Origin: Candidatus Hydrogenedentota bacterium
GTDB lineage: Bacteria > Hydrogenedentota > Hydrogenedentia > Hydrogenedentales > SLHB01
Assembly (NCBI GenBank): GCA_013359265.1
Contig: JABWCD010000028.1
Coordinates: 1-64,000 of the forward strand
Direction: 5' to 3'
DNA: 64,000 nucleotides
Position numbers and translations under genes: made by a program. Of this stretch, positions 9,346-18,129 are shown in pieces; positions within the stretch are counted from its first letter, which is position 1; every line of letters starts with the position of its first letter. The notes beneath the pieces were generated by a model. The model did no database searches and was not told where the DNA came from. It saw nothing but the letters and a program-made list of their open reading frames with translations.

Positions 9346-10539
9346 ATGCCGCTAACCGATGAACAACGTAGTTGGGTCACACTCGCGCTCGTGCCGGGCG
9401 TGGGCACGGCGATGTTCATACGTCTGTTGGCGCGGTTCCGTACGCCGGAAGCGGTACTGAACGCCAGCCGGCGCGCGCTCGAAGAAGTCGTCGGCCCCAA
9501 ACTTACCGAGCGCATCGCGCAATATAGCGACGTAGCCGATGTGGCGGGACAGGAAGCCGCGATGGCCAAAGCGGGCGCCTCCCTGATCACACTCGAAGAC
9601 CCCGCGTACCCGCTGCGGCTCGCGGAGATTTACGATCCGCCGCTGCTACTATTCATTCGCGGACGCATGCTCGAGGCGGAACAACCCTGCGTCGCAATCG
9701 TCGGCACGCGCCGCGCCACTCCGTACGGAATTCGCATGGCGGAAAAGTTCGGCCGCGAACTCGGCGCGCGGGGCGTCACGGTCGTGAGTGGAATGGCCAA
9801 CGGCATCGACTCCGCCGCGCACCGGGGCGCGCTCGACGCCGGTGGTAACACGATCGCCGTGCTCGGGTGCGGCGTGGATATCGTGTATCCGCAGCAAAAT
9901 GCCGAACTGATGAGGGACATCATCGCGCACGGCAGCGTGGTCTCGCAGTTTCCCATGGGTACTACGCCATCTCCCGGACACTTTCCGTACCGCAATCGCA
10001 TCATCAGCGGCATGAGTCTCGGCACCCTCGTCATCGAAGCGCCGCTGAGCAGTGGCGCGCTCATCACCGCGAGGCAGGCGGCGGAGCAGGGGAGGGAAGT
10101 CTTCGCGATTCCCGGCCAAATCGGCGTCGTGAACAGCCAGGGCCCGCACCTCCTGATCCGCGAAGGCGCGAAGTTGGTTGAGTCCGTGGACGATATTCTC
10201 GTCGAACTCGAGTTGCCGTCTAATGTGCGCGTCGCCAACCGCGCACAGCCGGCGCCGGCCGCCGATGAAGACCGGCAGGACCGCGCCGCGCCGTCGCGGC
10301 CGCAGCTATCGGTCGTGCCGCAACAGTCCGCGCCGCCGCGTGCCGACCCGCCGAAGCAAGACGCGTCGACAAACGAAGAGCGGCGCATACTCGATGTGCT
10401 CTCGCCAAACGGCTCGCACGTCGACGAAATCGCGCAGGCGTGCCGCGTCAGCGTCTCGCAGGCGCTCAGCGCGCTCACCTTGCTCGAACTCAAGGGGCTC
10501 GTGCGCCAGTTCAGCGGCAAACGCTTCGCACCCAAATGA
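9346..10539 (+). CDS. dprA: DNA-processing protein DprA
   Basis: Loads RecA onto incoming single-stranded DNA during natural transformation. The 397-residue protein has an N-terminal SAM/HhH-like part (VPGVGTAMFIRLLARF), the Rossmann-like DNA_processg_A core (VAIVGTRRATPYG; GMANGIDSAAHRGAL; TIAVLGCGVDIVYPQQN; FPYRNRIISGMS; ALITARQAAEQGREVFAIPG), a Pro/Ala-rich linker around residues 300-345, and a C-terminal winged helix (ILDVLSPNGSHVDEIAQAC to RQFSGKRFAPK). Its stop overlaps the lpxK start by 4 nt, so the two are translationally coupled. The complete protein suggests that DNA uptake or recombination is functional, though dprA is common in bacteria not known to be competent. Confidence 0.95.
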   Translation: MPLTDEQRSWVTLALVPGVGTAMFIRLLARFRTPEAVLNASRRALEEVVGPKLTERIAQYSDVADVAGQEAAMAKAGASLITLEDPAYPLRLAEIYDPPLLLFIRGRMLEAEQPCVAIVGTRRATPYGIRMAEKFGRELGARGVTVVSGMANGIDSAAHRGALDAGGNTIAVLGCGVDIVYPQQNAELMRDIIAHGSVVSQFPMGTTPSPGHFPYRNRIISGMSLGTLVIEAPLSSGALITARQAAEQGREVFAIPGQIGVVNSQGPHLLIREGAKLVESVDDILVELELPSNVRVANRAQPAPAADEDRQDRAAPSRPQLSVVPQQSAPPRADPPKQDASTNEERRILDVLSPNGSHVDEIAQACRVSVSQALSALTLLELKGLVRQFSGKRFAPK

Positions 10540-11561
10540 CCCTATTCGATTCGCTCTCGGACAAAATCCGCAACAACGAGCCGATCCCCTGGTATCTCGA
10601 CGCGCTCCTATCCGCCGCAACGCCCGTGTACCGCGCCGGTATGCTCGTGCGTGCAATGAGCACCCCCGTGAAGGTCAACGCCCGCGTCATCAGTTTCGGC
10701 AATCTTACGGTCGGCGGCACCGGCAAAACCCCAGCGGTAATCGAGCGCGCGGAGGCGGAAGTCGCTGCGGGCAACCGTGTAGCGGTCTTGACGCGCGGAT
10801 ACGGCGCGACACAGCGGCTGAACGAGACCATCTGCGTTCGCGGCAGCGACGCCAACGCGAAAGCCGATATCATCGGCGATGAACCGGCCATGATCGCGAG
10901 ACGCGTGCAAAACGTAATCGTCGCCCGATCGGCTGATCGCGTAGCTTCTGCCCGAAAAGCCATCGATGAATTCGGCTGCAACGTACTCATCCTCGACGAC
11001 GGGTATCAGTACTTGCGGCTTGCGCGCGATGAAAATGTGCTCGTCATCGACGCAACGAATCCGTTCGGTAACGGACGATTGTTGCCGCGCGGAATTCTGC
11101 GCGAACCCGTTGCCGCGGCAGCACGGGCGACACACGTAATTCTGACCCATTGCGACCGTGCACCTGTCGCCGCAATTGAGGGGCTGGCAGACCATTTGGA
11201 CCAATCGTGTCCCTCGGCGCCCATTCGGACGACACGTCACGCTCCGGGCCCCCTGCGATCGCTCGCAACCGGAGAAGAACTCCCGCTGGAGACTCTCAAC
11301 GGATTGGAGATTATCGTTGCGTGTGCAATCGCGCGGCCGGAGAGTTTTGCCGCCACACTCGAGTCCTTGGGTGCGCGTATCGCCGAAAGGCGGTATTACC
11401 GCGACCACACGTGCATCCCTGACGATGCCCTGCAAGGGAACAAGCCGGTGCTCGTGACAGAAAAGGATGCAGCGCGGATTTCCGAATCCCCTCCAAACGT
11501 TCAGGTACTCGGTGTGCGCCTCGCCGATTGCGCGGTGCCCTCATTCAGCCGCACCGCCTAG
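10536..11561 (+). CDS. lpxK: Tetraacyldisaccharide 4'-kinase
   Basis: Phosphorylates the 4' position of the lipid A disaccharide precursor at the inner membrane. The true start is the ATG at 10536 in an ATGA overlap with dprA; the frame is open further upstream but without homology. Near the N-terminus lies a membrane-contacting helix, then VISFGNLTVGGTGKTPAVIE with the P-loop at about residues 58-66. Further family marks are VLTRGYGA, NVLILDDGYQYLRLARDENVLVIDA and LLPRGILREP. At 341 residues the length is normal. Together with the TolC-type and lipoprotein genes it shows that this is a lipid A-making diderm. Confidence 0.93.
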   Translation: MTLFDSLSDKIRNNEPIPWYLDALLSAATPVYRAGMLVRAMSTPVKVNARVISFGNLTVGGTGKTPAVIERAEAEVAAGNRVAVLTRGYGATQRLNETICVRGSDANAKADIIGDEPAMIARRVQNVIVARSADRVASARKAIDEFGCNVLILDDGYQYLRLARDENVLVIDATNPFGNGRLLPRGILREPVAAAARATHVILTHCDRAPVAAIEGLADHLDQSCPSAPIRTTRHAPGPLRSLATGEELPLETLNGLEIIVACAIARPESFAATLESLGARIAERRYYRDHTCIPDDALQGNKPVLVTEKDAARISESPPNVQVLGVRLADCAVPSFSRTA

Positions 11562-11577
11562 GGCCGCGTCGTTCGGC

Positions 11578-13464
11578 CTATGTTACCTGCGCTTTATTCG
11601 AGAATCGCCGCAGCACCGCCCGGATCGCGTCGGGGTTGATGGGCTTGCTGATGTAATCGTCCATTCCCGATTCGATGCACCGCTCGCGATCACCCTGCAT
11701 GGCGTTCGCAGTCATTGCAACGATCGGAATTCGCTCGCTTTCCGCTTGCGCGCGCCGTATCTCCCCAGTCGCCTCGTAACCGTCCATTTCGGGCATCTGG
11801 CAATCCATGAACACCAGATCGTACGCGTTCCGCTGCACCATCGAGACCGCTTCCTTTCCGTTCCCGGCGACATCGACGCTGCACCCGAGACGCTCGAGCA
11901 TCAGCAGCGCCACTTTCTGATTGACGGCGTTGTCTTCCGCCAACAACACGCGCATCGGGAAGAGGGGTTTGCCGTCTCGCGGGTGAGGCTCGGCGAATCG
12001 CTTGGGATTACGTTCGGTGATGGTGTGGCGCGTCACAAACGGAACGTCCGCATTCCCGGCGCGTGCGGCCTGCACCGTTGCCAGCGTGTCCATCAGTACG
12101 GCAGCCCGTACGGGCTTTATCAAATAGCCCGAAAAGCCCAGCGATTCCGCGCGTTTCGCATCGCCGCGCTGTCCGCTCGATGTGTAGAGGATCATGCGCA
12201 GGCCGGCAAACCGCGCGTCCGCACGCACGGCTTCCGCAAATTGCTCCCCGCTCATTCCAGGCATCAATTGATCTACAATTGCGATCTCGAACGCCTGCCC
12301 GGTCCGGATCGCATCGTCCAGCAGTCGCATCGCCTCCGCCCCCGACCCCGCGGCCTGCGCACGCACGCCCCATGACTCGAGCATTTCAAGTAGTATGCGC
12401 CGGTTCAGCATGTAATCGTCGACTACCAGCACGCGAATGCCGCCAAGCGCCGCCATCGGAAGCGGAGTCTGCATGGGATTCGCGTCAATCGGAAGCCGGA
12501 TCGCAAACGTAAACGTGGACCCTTTCCCCACTTCGCTCGCGACCTTCAGGGAACCGCCCATAAGCTCGATGAGCCGGTGGCAGATGGAGAGGCCGAGTCC
12601 CGTACCGCCAAACCGCCGCGTCGTGCTTCCGTCGGCCTGCACGAACGGCTGGAACAACTTATCAAGTTGATCCGGCGACATACCGATACCCGTGTCCTCG
12701 ATGGTTACCGTGATTTCGAACAACGTGTCTCGCGACGGAGTACCGGCCACGGAGATGAGCACGTGTCCAGCCGCCGTAAACTTCACGGCATTTCCTACAA
12801 GATTGAGAATAATCTGGCGAATGCGCCCCGGATCTCCTACGAGGCGCTCGGGAACCGACGGGTGAATTCGAACGATGAGTTCAACGTCCCGGCCGTGAAG
12901 GCGAACCGCCATGAGTTCGGCGACTTCGTTGACCGCATCGTGCATGTTGAACGGGATGGGATCAATCGACATCTTCCCGGCTTCGATCTTCGAGAAATCG
13001 AGAATGTCATTGATGATGGTGAGCAGGGCGTCCGCGCTGGCCCGAATCGTCTCCGCGTAGTCCCGCTGCTCCTTTGTCAGTTCGGTGCTGAGCAACAATT
13101 CCGTCATCCCGATCACGCCGTTCATCGGTGTGCGGATTTCGTGGCTCATGTTGGCGAGAAACACGCTCTTTGCGTGGTTTGCCGCTTCCGCGCGGACGGC
13201 CAGGGCCTCCGCTTGCTTTATCGATGCCTCCAGCTCGGAATTGCTGCGCTCCAATTCCGCCTTGTTCTCGTTGAGCGCACGCGCCGTTTCCTCCAGCCGC
13301 GCGTTCGACAGCTTCAATTCCTCTGTCTGTAGCTCAATGCGCCGAAGCACCGCATCGCGCTGCGCGGTCTGCTCGAGAACCGCGACCTCATGAACCTCGA
13401 TCAGTTGCTCCAGCGATGCCACCTGAGACCGCAGGCGGTCGATTTCTACTTGCTGATCTGTCAT
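11578..13464 (-). CDS. Hybrid sensor histidine kinase with two receiver domains
   Basis: A 628-residue cytoplasmic kinase without membrane segments. Residues 1-100 form a long coiled coil. HisKA contains [11 protein letters not shown] with phospho-acceptor His108. The HATPase_c domain has the N box [11 protein letters not shown], then DTGIGM and GTGLGLSIC. Receiver 1 (from [12 protein letters not shown], acceptor Asp in AIVDQLMPG) and receiver 2 (from [12 protein letters not shown], acceptor Asp in [12 protein letters not shown]) follow. No input domain is present. The gene directly upstream, 47 nt away on the same strand, encodes a soluble sensor-like protein that probably supplies the signal. 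No output domain is present, so phosphate likely passes to another protein. Confidence 0.93.
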   Translation of the reverse strand: MTDQQVEIDRLRSQVASLEQLIEVHEVAVLEQTAQRDAVLRRIELQTEELKLSNARLEETARALNENKAELERSNSELEASIKQAEALAVRAEAANHAKSVFLANMSHEIRTPMNGVIGMTELLLSTELTKEQRDYAETIRASADALLTIINDILDFSKIEAGKMSIDPIPFNMHDAVNEVAELMAVRLHGRDVELIVRIHPSVPERLVGDPGRIRQIILNLVGNAVKFTAAGHVLISVAGTPSRDTLFEITVTIEDTGIGMSPDQLDKLFQPFVQADGSTTRRFGGTGLGLSICHRLIELMGGSLKVASEVGKGSTFTFAIRLPIDANPMQTPLPMAALGGIRVLVVDDYMLNRRILLEMLESWGVRAQAAGSGAEAMRLLDDAIRTGQAFEIAIVDQLMPGMSGEQFAEAVRADARFAGLRMILYTSSGQRGDAKRAESLGFSGYLIKPVRAAVLMDTLATVQAARAGNADVPFVTRHTITERNPKRFAEPHPRDGKPLFPMRVLLAEDNAVNQKVALLMLERLGCSVDVAGNGKEAVSMVQRNAYDLVFMDCQMPEMDGYEATGEIRRAQAESERIPIVAMTANAMQGDRERCIESGMDDYISKPINPDAIRAVLRRFSNKAQVT

Positions 13465-13511
13465 TGCCCGTTCGTTTGCGTTTCCGACTGCGGAAACGCC
13501 TGTGTGAATGG

Positions 13512-14249
13512 CTACCGGCTAAATATCTTCCTTTCGACGGAAAACTTGAGTATTGCCGTCTTTATGTTCAGTGCGACCGTCTTGAACATCTGCGCCGACT
13601 CCAGAGGGATTTCGTCGCGCGCGAACAGTATTACCGCAAAAAGCTCCCCGCCCGGCAGCAAGCCGCCGAAACCCAAAACCGATCGGATTCCGAACGGAAC
13701 CACGAAATTGTCCTGTGCGGGAATGTGGGGTGAATTCAGCGCCGTTGGGACATGGAACACGTTGTAGTTGCGCTGTTCCATTTCCAAAAACAGTTCGGGC
13801 GTCGGATCGAGAAAGTCGGACAACTCAATTCCCAATTGCCGGACCAATTGATACATCATCGGCATCTTGGAAACGACATCGACGCTCGGGAGTGGGATTG
13901 CCTTGTGCCCAACCGACGATATACGCGAATTCCAGGCCGGATCGTCCCCTCTCGTGGCGAGCAGCGTCATACACTTCGTCGATGCGCGAAGACTCCCGCA
14001 GTCTGAAATGGTACTCGCGAAGAGTTGAAGATCGGGTTCCAGCTCCCCAAACGGAACAGTCAGATAGAACCGCACGAGAACGCAATTGCGGGAACCGGTT
14101 GTGCCATTCCGGAAGTTCTCGTAAAAATAGTCGACTACGTGCTCTGCGGCCGATTCCATGCAGTTAAGGCTGGCCGGGATTTTGCGCAGTTCGCTCCCGA
14201 CCCGGATCATGTCGCTTAACGTAAGTTTGTCGAGTTCAGGCACGCTCAA
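13512..14249 (-). CDS. Soluble GAF/PAS-like sensor protein, partner of the hybrid kinase
   Basis: A 245-residue protein with no membrane segment. It resembles a sensor module that I recall at the N-termini of some histidine kinases and cyclases: [33 protein letters not shown], a GHKAIPLPS segment, the [19 protein letters not shown]-like stretch, and [22 protein letters not shown]. Here it stands alone as a separate protein, encoded 47 nt upstream of a kinase that lacks an input domain. This suggests a split two-protein sensor. The ligand is unknown. A candidate promoter lies about 85-115 nt upstream. Confidence 0.7.
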   Translation of the reverse strand: MSVPELDKLTLSDMIRVGSELRKIPASLNCMESAAEHVVDYFYENFRNGTTGSRNCVLVRFYLTVPFGELEPDLQLFASTISDCGSLRASTKCMTLLATRGDDPAWNSRISSVGHKAIPLPSVDVVSKMPMMYQLVRQLGIELSDFLDPTPELFLEMEQRNYNVFHVPTALNSPHIPAQDNFVVPFGIRSVLGFGGLLPGGELFAVILFARDEIPLESAQMFKTVALNIKTAILKFSVERKIFSR

Positions 14250-14335
14250 TACCTGCCTCTCGCAATCGTCTCCGCAGTTGCGCGGAGGCGTTTGACTTAC
14301 CGTTCCCCCGAAGGCGACCCCTTATGACAAACCAA

Positions 14336-14364
14336 ATTCTGCAACGAAATCCCGCGATTGTCAA
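14336..14364 (-). promoter_or_regulatory. Candidate sigma70-type promoter of the sensor/kinase operon
   Basis: On the minus strand TTGACA (14359-14364) is followed after 17 nt by CAGAAT (14336-14341), four of six matches to TATAAT. It is oriented toward the sensor gene starting at 14249, leaving a leader of about 80 nt. By-eye prediction only. Confidence 0.4.
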
Positions 14365-14402
14365 GACTTTTCGATCGGCATGTAAATTACACAAGCATAG
14401 TA

Positions 14403-15338
14403 CTACTGCATCCGAACGACTCGTACGCCGTCTCGAATTGCGTGGACTTCTTCCACCCGAAAGTGGCCGATATCCCAGGACATGGCATTCGCGGTGCCCA
14501 TGGCGCATGCAGTGCGCGCCGCGTCCTCGATCGGCGCCTTTTCCATAATCCCGATTGCGAGCCCCGCAACCAGCGCATCTCCGCTGCCGACCGCGTTGAC
14601 CTCGCGAATCGCGGGCGGGATAACCTGAAAGCGACCCGCGCCGCTGGATACAATCGCTCCTTCCCTTCCGAGCGACAGTACAACAAGGCCGATCCCGCGC
14701 GCATGAAGAACGTCGATTGCGCGGAGCTGCTCTGTCGAGTTCGTTAGTGTGAACCCGACGAATTCTTGTAGCTCGGCCACGTTGGGCTTGGCCATGTACG
14801 GGACGGCCTCAATTCCTCGAGCAAACTCCGGGCCGTGCGAATCGAGAATCGTGATGGCTTCCGCGTTCTTCGCGATTGGGATCAGTTCGCCGTACAACCA
14901 AGAGATCGCCGGATCGGAAACCGTCCCGCTGAACGCCACTACACGCGCGCCTGCAACGGCACGTCGAAACGTCTCGACTATCCCGCGCGCCTCAGTCTCC
15001 GTCACACGCGATCCCGGCTCGAAGAATGCGGTTTGACGGTGAATCGGTTCCTCGAGCACCGTAGTAATCGTCCGCGTCTGCGACGCGACCCACGCGGGCA
15101 CGCATTCGATGCCGTCCTGTTGCTCGATCATTTCGACAACATGACGCCCGGGATGCCCGCCGACAACCACCATCGCCTTCGTGTCGCGCCCCATCAACTT
15201 GACGGCCCGCGATACATTGGTGCCCTTGCCGCCGGGAATGCACGTACACTTGTGTGACCGCATGAACGCGCCGACCTTCAGTTTGTCGATGAAGACCGTT
15301 TTGTCAACACAGGGATTTGGTGTTACGGTCAGAATCAC
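14403..15338 (-). CDS. PfkB-family hexose kinase (1-phosphofructokinase-like)
   Basis: A 311-residue ribokinase-fold sugar kinase. It opens MILTVTPNPCVDKT, a start typical of the 1-phosphofructokinase / tagatose-6-phosphate kinase branch. It then has the sugar-binding GGKGTNVSRAVKLMG and the ATP/catalytic motif VNAVGSGDALVAGLA, whose Asp is the expected base. Substrates in this branch are fructose-1-phosphate, fructose-6-phosphate or tagatose-6-phosphate, and sequence alone does not choose. No PTS genes lie nearby. The start sits just downstream of a low-complexity gap (15339-15625) separating it from hisF. Confidence 0.85.
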   Translation of the reverse strand: MILTVTPNPCVDKTVFIDKLKVGAFMRSHKCTCIPGGKGTNVSRAVKLMGRDTKAMVVVGGHPGRHVVEMIEQQDGIECVPAWVASQTRTITTVLEEPIHRQTAFFEPGSRVTETEARGIVETFRRAVAGARVVAFSGTVSDPAISWLYGELIPIAKNAEAITILDSHGPEFARGIEAVPYMAKPNVAELQEFVGFTLTNSTEQLRAIDVLHARGIGLVVLSLGREGAIVSSGAGRFQVIPPAIREVNAVGSGDALVAGLAIGIMEKAPIEDAARTACAMGTANAMSWDIGHFRVEEVHAIRDGVRVVRMQ

Positions 15339-15428
15339 AAAGTCACCTCTCTACATATCGATTCTGCCGAAGATATCTAAAGAATTCTGCACTTCTCGCG
15401 TAAGCCCTTTGGCTTTGGCGCATCGTAT

Positions 15429-15497
15429 TCTGAAATCTTGAGATTTGAAATTGATGGAGAAAACCACTTGATTGCGGCTATGCCGCGCTGTGTTCCC
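15429..15497 (+). repeat. Dispersed intergenic segment, copy 1
   Basis: This stretch in the 287-nt gap between hisF and the PfkB kinase gene aligns with 48452-48528: TCTGAAATCT, then ATTGATGGAG(A/G)AAACC, then GGCT...GCTATGCCGCG(C/T). A third partial match (GCTATGTCGCGCTGT) follows at about 15587-15601 in the same gap. No frame is conserved between copies. I see nothing else in the gap. Confidence 0.6.
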
Positions 15498-15625
15498 TTG
15501 CGGCCAGTTGAAATCCTGCTACCCAATTCCCGATCTGCTGAACCCTGGACCCTGTCCCCTGAACGCCAACGCACCCTTCGTTTGCCGCTATGTCGCGCTG
15601 TATTCTCTGTGTTCTTTCGTGGCGA

Positions 15626-16405
15626 TTACCACTTCTTCCGCACGGGTACGCCGGCCGCGTCCAATTCCTTCTTGATCGCCGCGATCGTATAGTCGCCGGT
15701 ATGCGTCATGCTCGCGACGATCGCCGCGTCCGCATGCGCGATCTTGAAAACGTCGATCAAATGTTGCGGCATACCCGCGCCGCCGGACGCGACTACGGGT
15801 ACCCCGACGTTGGTCGAAATTAGTTTTGTAAGCGTCAATTCGAACCCCGCGCGCGTGCCGTCGGCATCGACTGAGTTGACAACAATTTCGCCAGCCCCGA
15901 GGTCCTGCGCGCGCTTCGCCCATTCGAGCGCGTCCATGCCCGTGCGCTCGCGGAACCCCCGCGTGGTGATTTCATAGCCGCTGGAGAATCTCGCAGGATC
16001 ATCGACCTTCACCGGATCCATGCCGAGAACGATGCACTGGGCGCCGAAAATGCGGGCGCCCTCGGCGATTACGTTTGGGTTGCGCACCGCCAGCGAGTTC
16101 ACCGAGACCTTCTCCGCTCCCGCCAGCAGTACGCGATACATGTCGTCAAGGCTCTCGATTCCACCGCCCACGGCAAAGGGTATGTGGACGACTTTGCCGA
16201 TTTCCTTCACCATGTCGATGTCGATTGGCCTGCGTTCCGCCGATGCAGTGATATCGTAGAAGACAAGTTCGTCCGCGCCGCCGTCACTGTACGCCACGGC
16301 CATCTCGATCGGATCGCCGAGGTCGATATTGTTCTGGAACCGGACCCCCTTCGTGACCTTGCGGTTCCGGACATCCAAGCAGGGGACAATGCGTTTCGTC
16401 AGCAT
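15626..16405 (-). CDS. hisF: Imidazole glycerol phosphate synthase, cyclase subunit HisF
   Basis: Joins HisH to make imidazole glycerol phosphate and AICAR in histidine synthesis. The ATG at 16405 was chosen (MLTKRIVPCLDV, the standard family start); a GTG 12 nt upstream is also in frame. The first catalytic Asp is at residue 11 (CLDVRNRKVTKG) and the second lies in the MDPVKVDD region. Phosphate-binding turns are AVGGGIES and VVASGGAGMPQH. The start overlaps the hisH stop by 7 nt (ATGCTGA), so the subunits are coupled. No other his genes are near, so the pathway is scattered. Confidence 0.95.
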   Translation of the reverse strand: MLTKRIVPCLDVRNRKVTKGVRFQNNIDLGDPIEMAVAYSDGGADELVFYDITASAERRPIDIDMVKEIGKVVHIPFAVGGGIESLDDMYRVLLAGAEKVSVNSLAVRNPNVIAEGARIFGAQCIVLGMDPVKVDDPARFSSGYEITTRGFRERTGMDALEWAKRAQDLGAGEIVVNSVDADGTRAGFELTLTKLISTNVGVPVVASGGAGMPQHLIDVFKIAHADAAIVASMTHTGDYTIAAIKKELDAAGVPVRKKW

Positions 16406-17022
16406 TGCCCGTTCCACTTCGTGAAGTTCTCGACCAGCCGCATGCCCACGCGCCCCGACCGCTCCGGGTGAAACTGCGTCGCAAACAGGTTACCCTTGCC
16501 GACCGCCGATGCAAACGTCGCGTCCGCATACCGCGTCTCGCCCATGACGAGATCGCGCGATGCCGGCACCGGATAATAGCTGTGAATAAAGTAAAACTCG
16601 CTATCGTCTTCGATGCCATCGAAGAGGGGATGCTCGCGCGCGAACCGCATCGTGTTCCAGCCCATCTGCGGAATCTTGCACAGCGGATTCGGCGCGACGA
16701 ACTTCTTGACCCTGCCCGGCAACACGCCCATGCACGCGACCCCGCCGTCCTCGTCCGACCAGTCGCAGATCACCTGCGTGCCGAGACAAATCCCCAGCGT
16801 CGGCGTGCCTTTCGCTATGACGTCTTTCAGCGGTTCCAGCAATTCCAGCTCGCGCAAGTGGTCCATCGCCGCGGCTGCCGCCCCGTCACCAGGAAAAATC
16901 ACGCGTTCGGCCCCGCGAATCACGGCGGGGTCCCGCGTAATCTGGCATTCCACGCCCAAGTGCCCCAGCGCCAGTTTCACGCTCGTCAGGTTTCCTGCTT
17001 TGTAATCGACAATTGCAATCAT
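16399..17022 (-). CDS. hisH: Imidazole glycerol phosphate synthase, glutaminase subunit HisH
   Basis: Class I glutamine amidotransferase that feeds ammonia to HisF. The start is MIAIVDYKAGNLTSV and the length of 207 residues is normal. The nucleophile is Cys79 in GICLGTQ (more often GICLGMQ), and the His/Glu pair lies in ATQFHPERSG near residues 187-190. The oxyanion-strand motif reads PGDGAAAAAM, close to the usual PGVGAF pattern but more alanine-rich. It is directly upstream of and overlapping hisF. Confidence 0.94.
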   Translation of the reverse strand: MIAIVDYKAGNLTSVKLALGHLGVECQITRDPAVIRGAERVIFPGDGAAAAAMDHLRELELLEPLKDVIAKGTPTLGICLGTQVICDWSDEDGGVACMGVLPGRVKKFVAPNPLCKIPQMGWNTMRFAREHPLFDGIEDDSEFYFIHSYYPVPASRDLVMGETRYADATFASAVGKGNLFATQFHPERSGRVGMRLVENFTKWNGQC

Positions 17023-17142
17023 TCGGTGGTTCGCGAGCCGGGGGCGGCGAATCGCGCGTACCGTCCCGTTGCTCTCATTACTCCTATAGCACTCATCATT
17101 TCGATCCGTACAACTCTACGCCGTTCGTGTCGCCGTGGGCGG

Positions 17143-18129
17143 CTACCCGCGCACCTTGGTTTCCTCTTCATACCGCTGCAATGCGCACCCCGCCGCGCCA
17201 ATGACGCCCGAGTCCGCGCCGAGTCCCGCGGGCACGATGACGGCGCGGCTCGCGGGCACTTCAAAGGCCTGTTCCTTTGCCGTCTTCCGAATCGGCGCGA
17301 ACAGCGCCTCGCCCGCGGCAATCATGCCGCCGCAAAACACAACCATCTCCGGGTTGAGCAGGTTGATCAGACTGCCTACTGCCGTGCCCAGCCAGACGCC
17401 CGTCTCGTGCATCACCCAACCCGCAAACTCGTCCCCACGGGCCAAGGCATCGGATATCATCTTGCCGTCAATACGCTCGACGTCGCCGCCGCACATGTCC
17501 GTAAGTACCGTTCGCTTCCCCTGCTCGATGCCTTCGACCGCGGTCCGCACCATACCAGTGACGGATGCGTACTGTTCGAGGCACCCACGCGCGCCGCAGT
17601 TGCAGTCGCGTCCACCCCGCGCCACGCACATGTGCCCGATCTCCGCCGCGGTTCCGTCCGGCCCGCGCAACAACCGCCCATGCACAACGATGCCGCCGCC
17701 AACGCCGGTGCCGAGCGTCAGGCAAACCATCGAATCCACTTCCCGACCCGCGCCCGACCAAAATTCGCCCCAGCACGCAACGTTCGCATCGTTATCAACA
17801 TACGTCGCTACGTTGTGCCGCTCCCGCATCAGGTCCGCCAGCGGTACATTCTCCCACCCCGGCAAATTCGGCGGACTGAACACGACGCCCGTGCGCCAGT
17901 TCATCGGTCCCGGTGCGCCAATGCCGATGGCGACCAAGTCGCTCGGGTCCGCGTGCGCCTCTTCCATCGCCGCGTCAAGACTCGCGGACATGTTGTCGAG
18001 AACGGTCTCCAACCCTTCGTCGGCGTCGGTCGGACGCGAATCTTTCGCGAGCAGCGTGCCGTTGCGCGCAACGATCGCCGTCTTCACGTTCGTGCCGCCG
18101 AGATCGATTCCCGCTACTACCAGTTTCAT
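17143..18129 (-). CDS. ROK-family sugar kinase (glucokinase-like)
   Basis: A 328-residue ROK protein. The ATP phosphate site is GIDLGGTNVK near the N-terminus. The sugar/catalytic segment includes ENVPLADLM...YVDNDANVACWGE with the catalytic Asp. LGTGVGGGIVVHGRL and GTAAEIGHMCV are followed by the zinc motif CNCGARGCLEQYAS. There is no N-terminal DNA-binding domain, so it is an enzyme rather than a repressor. Glucokinase is most likely, and N-acetylmannosamine or fructose kinases of the same family are alternatives. Its ATG shares one base with the gltX stop (TGATG), so it is co-translated with gltX. Confidence 0.88.
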   Translation of the reverse strand: MKLVVAGIDLGGTNVKTAIVARNGTLLAKDSRPTDADEGLETVLDNMSASLDAAMEEAHADPSDLVAIGIGAPGPMNWRTGVVFSPPNLPGWENVPLADLMRERHNVATYVDNDANVACWGEFWSGAGREVDSMVCLTLGTGVGGGIVVHGRLLRGPDGTAAEIGHMCVARGGRDCNCGARGCLEQYASVTGMVRTAVEGIEQGKRTVLTDMCGGDVERIDGKMISDALARGDEFAGWVMHETGVWLGTAVGSLINLLNPEMVVFCGGMIAAGEALFAPIRKTAKEQAFEVPASRAVIVPAGLGADSGVIGAAGCALQRYEEETKVRG

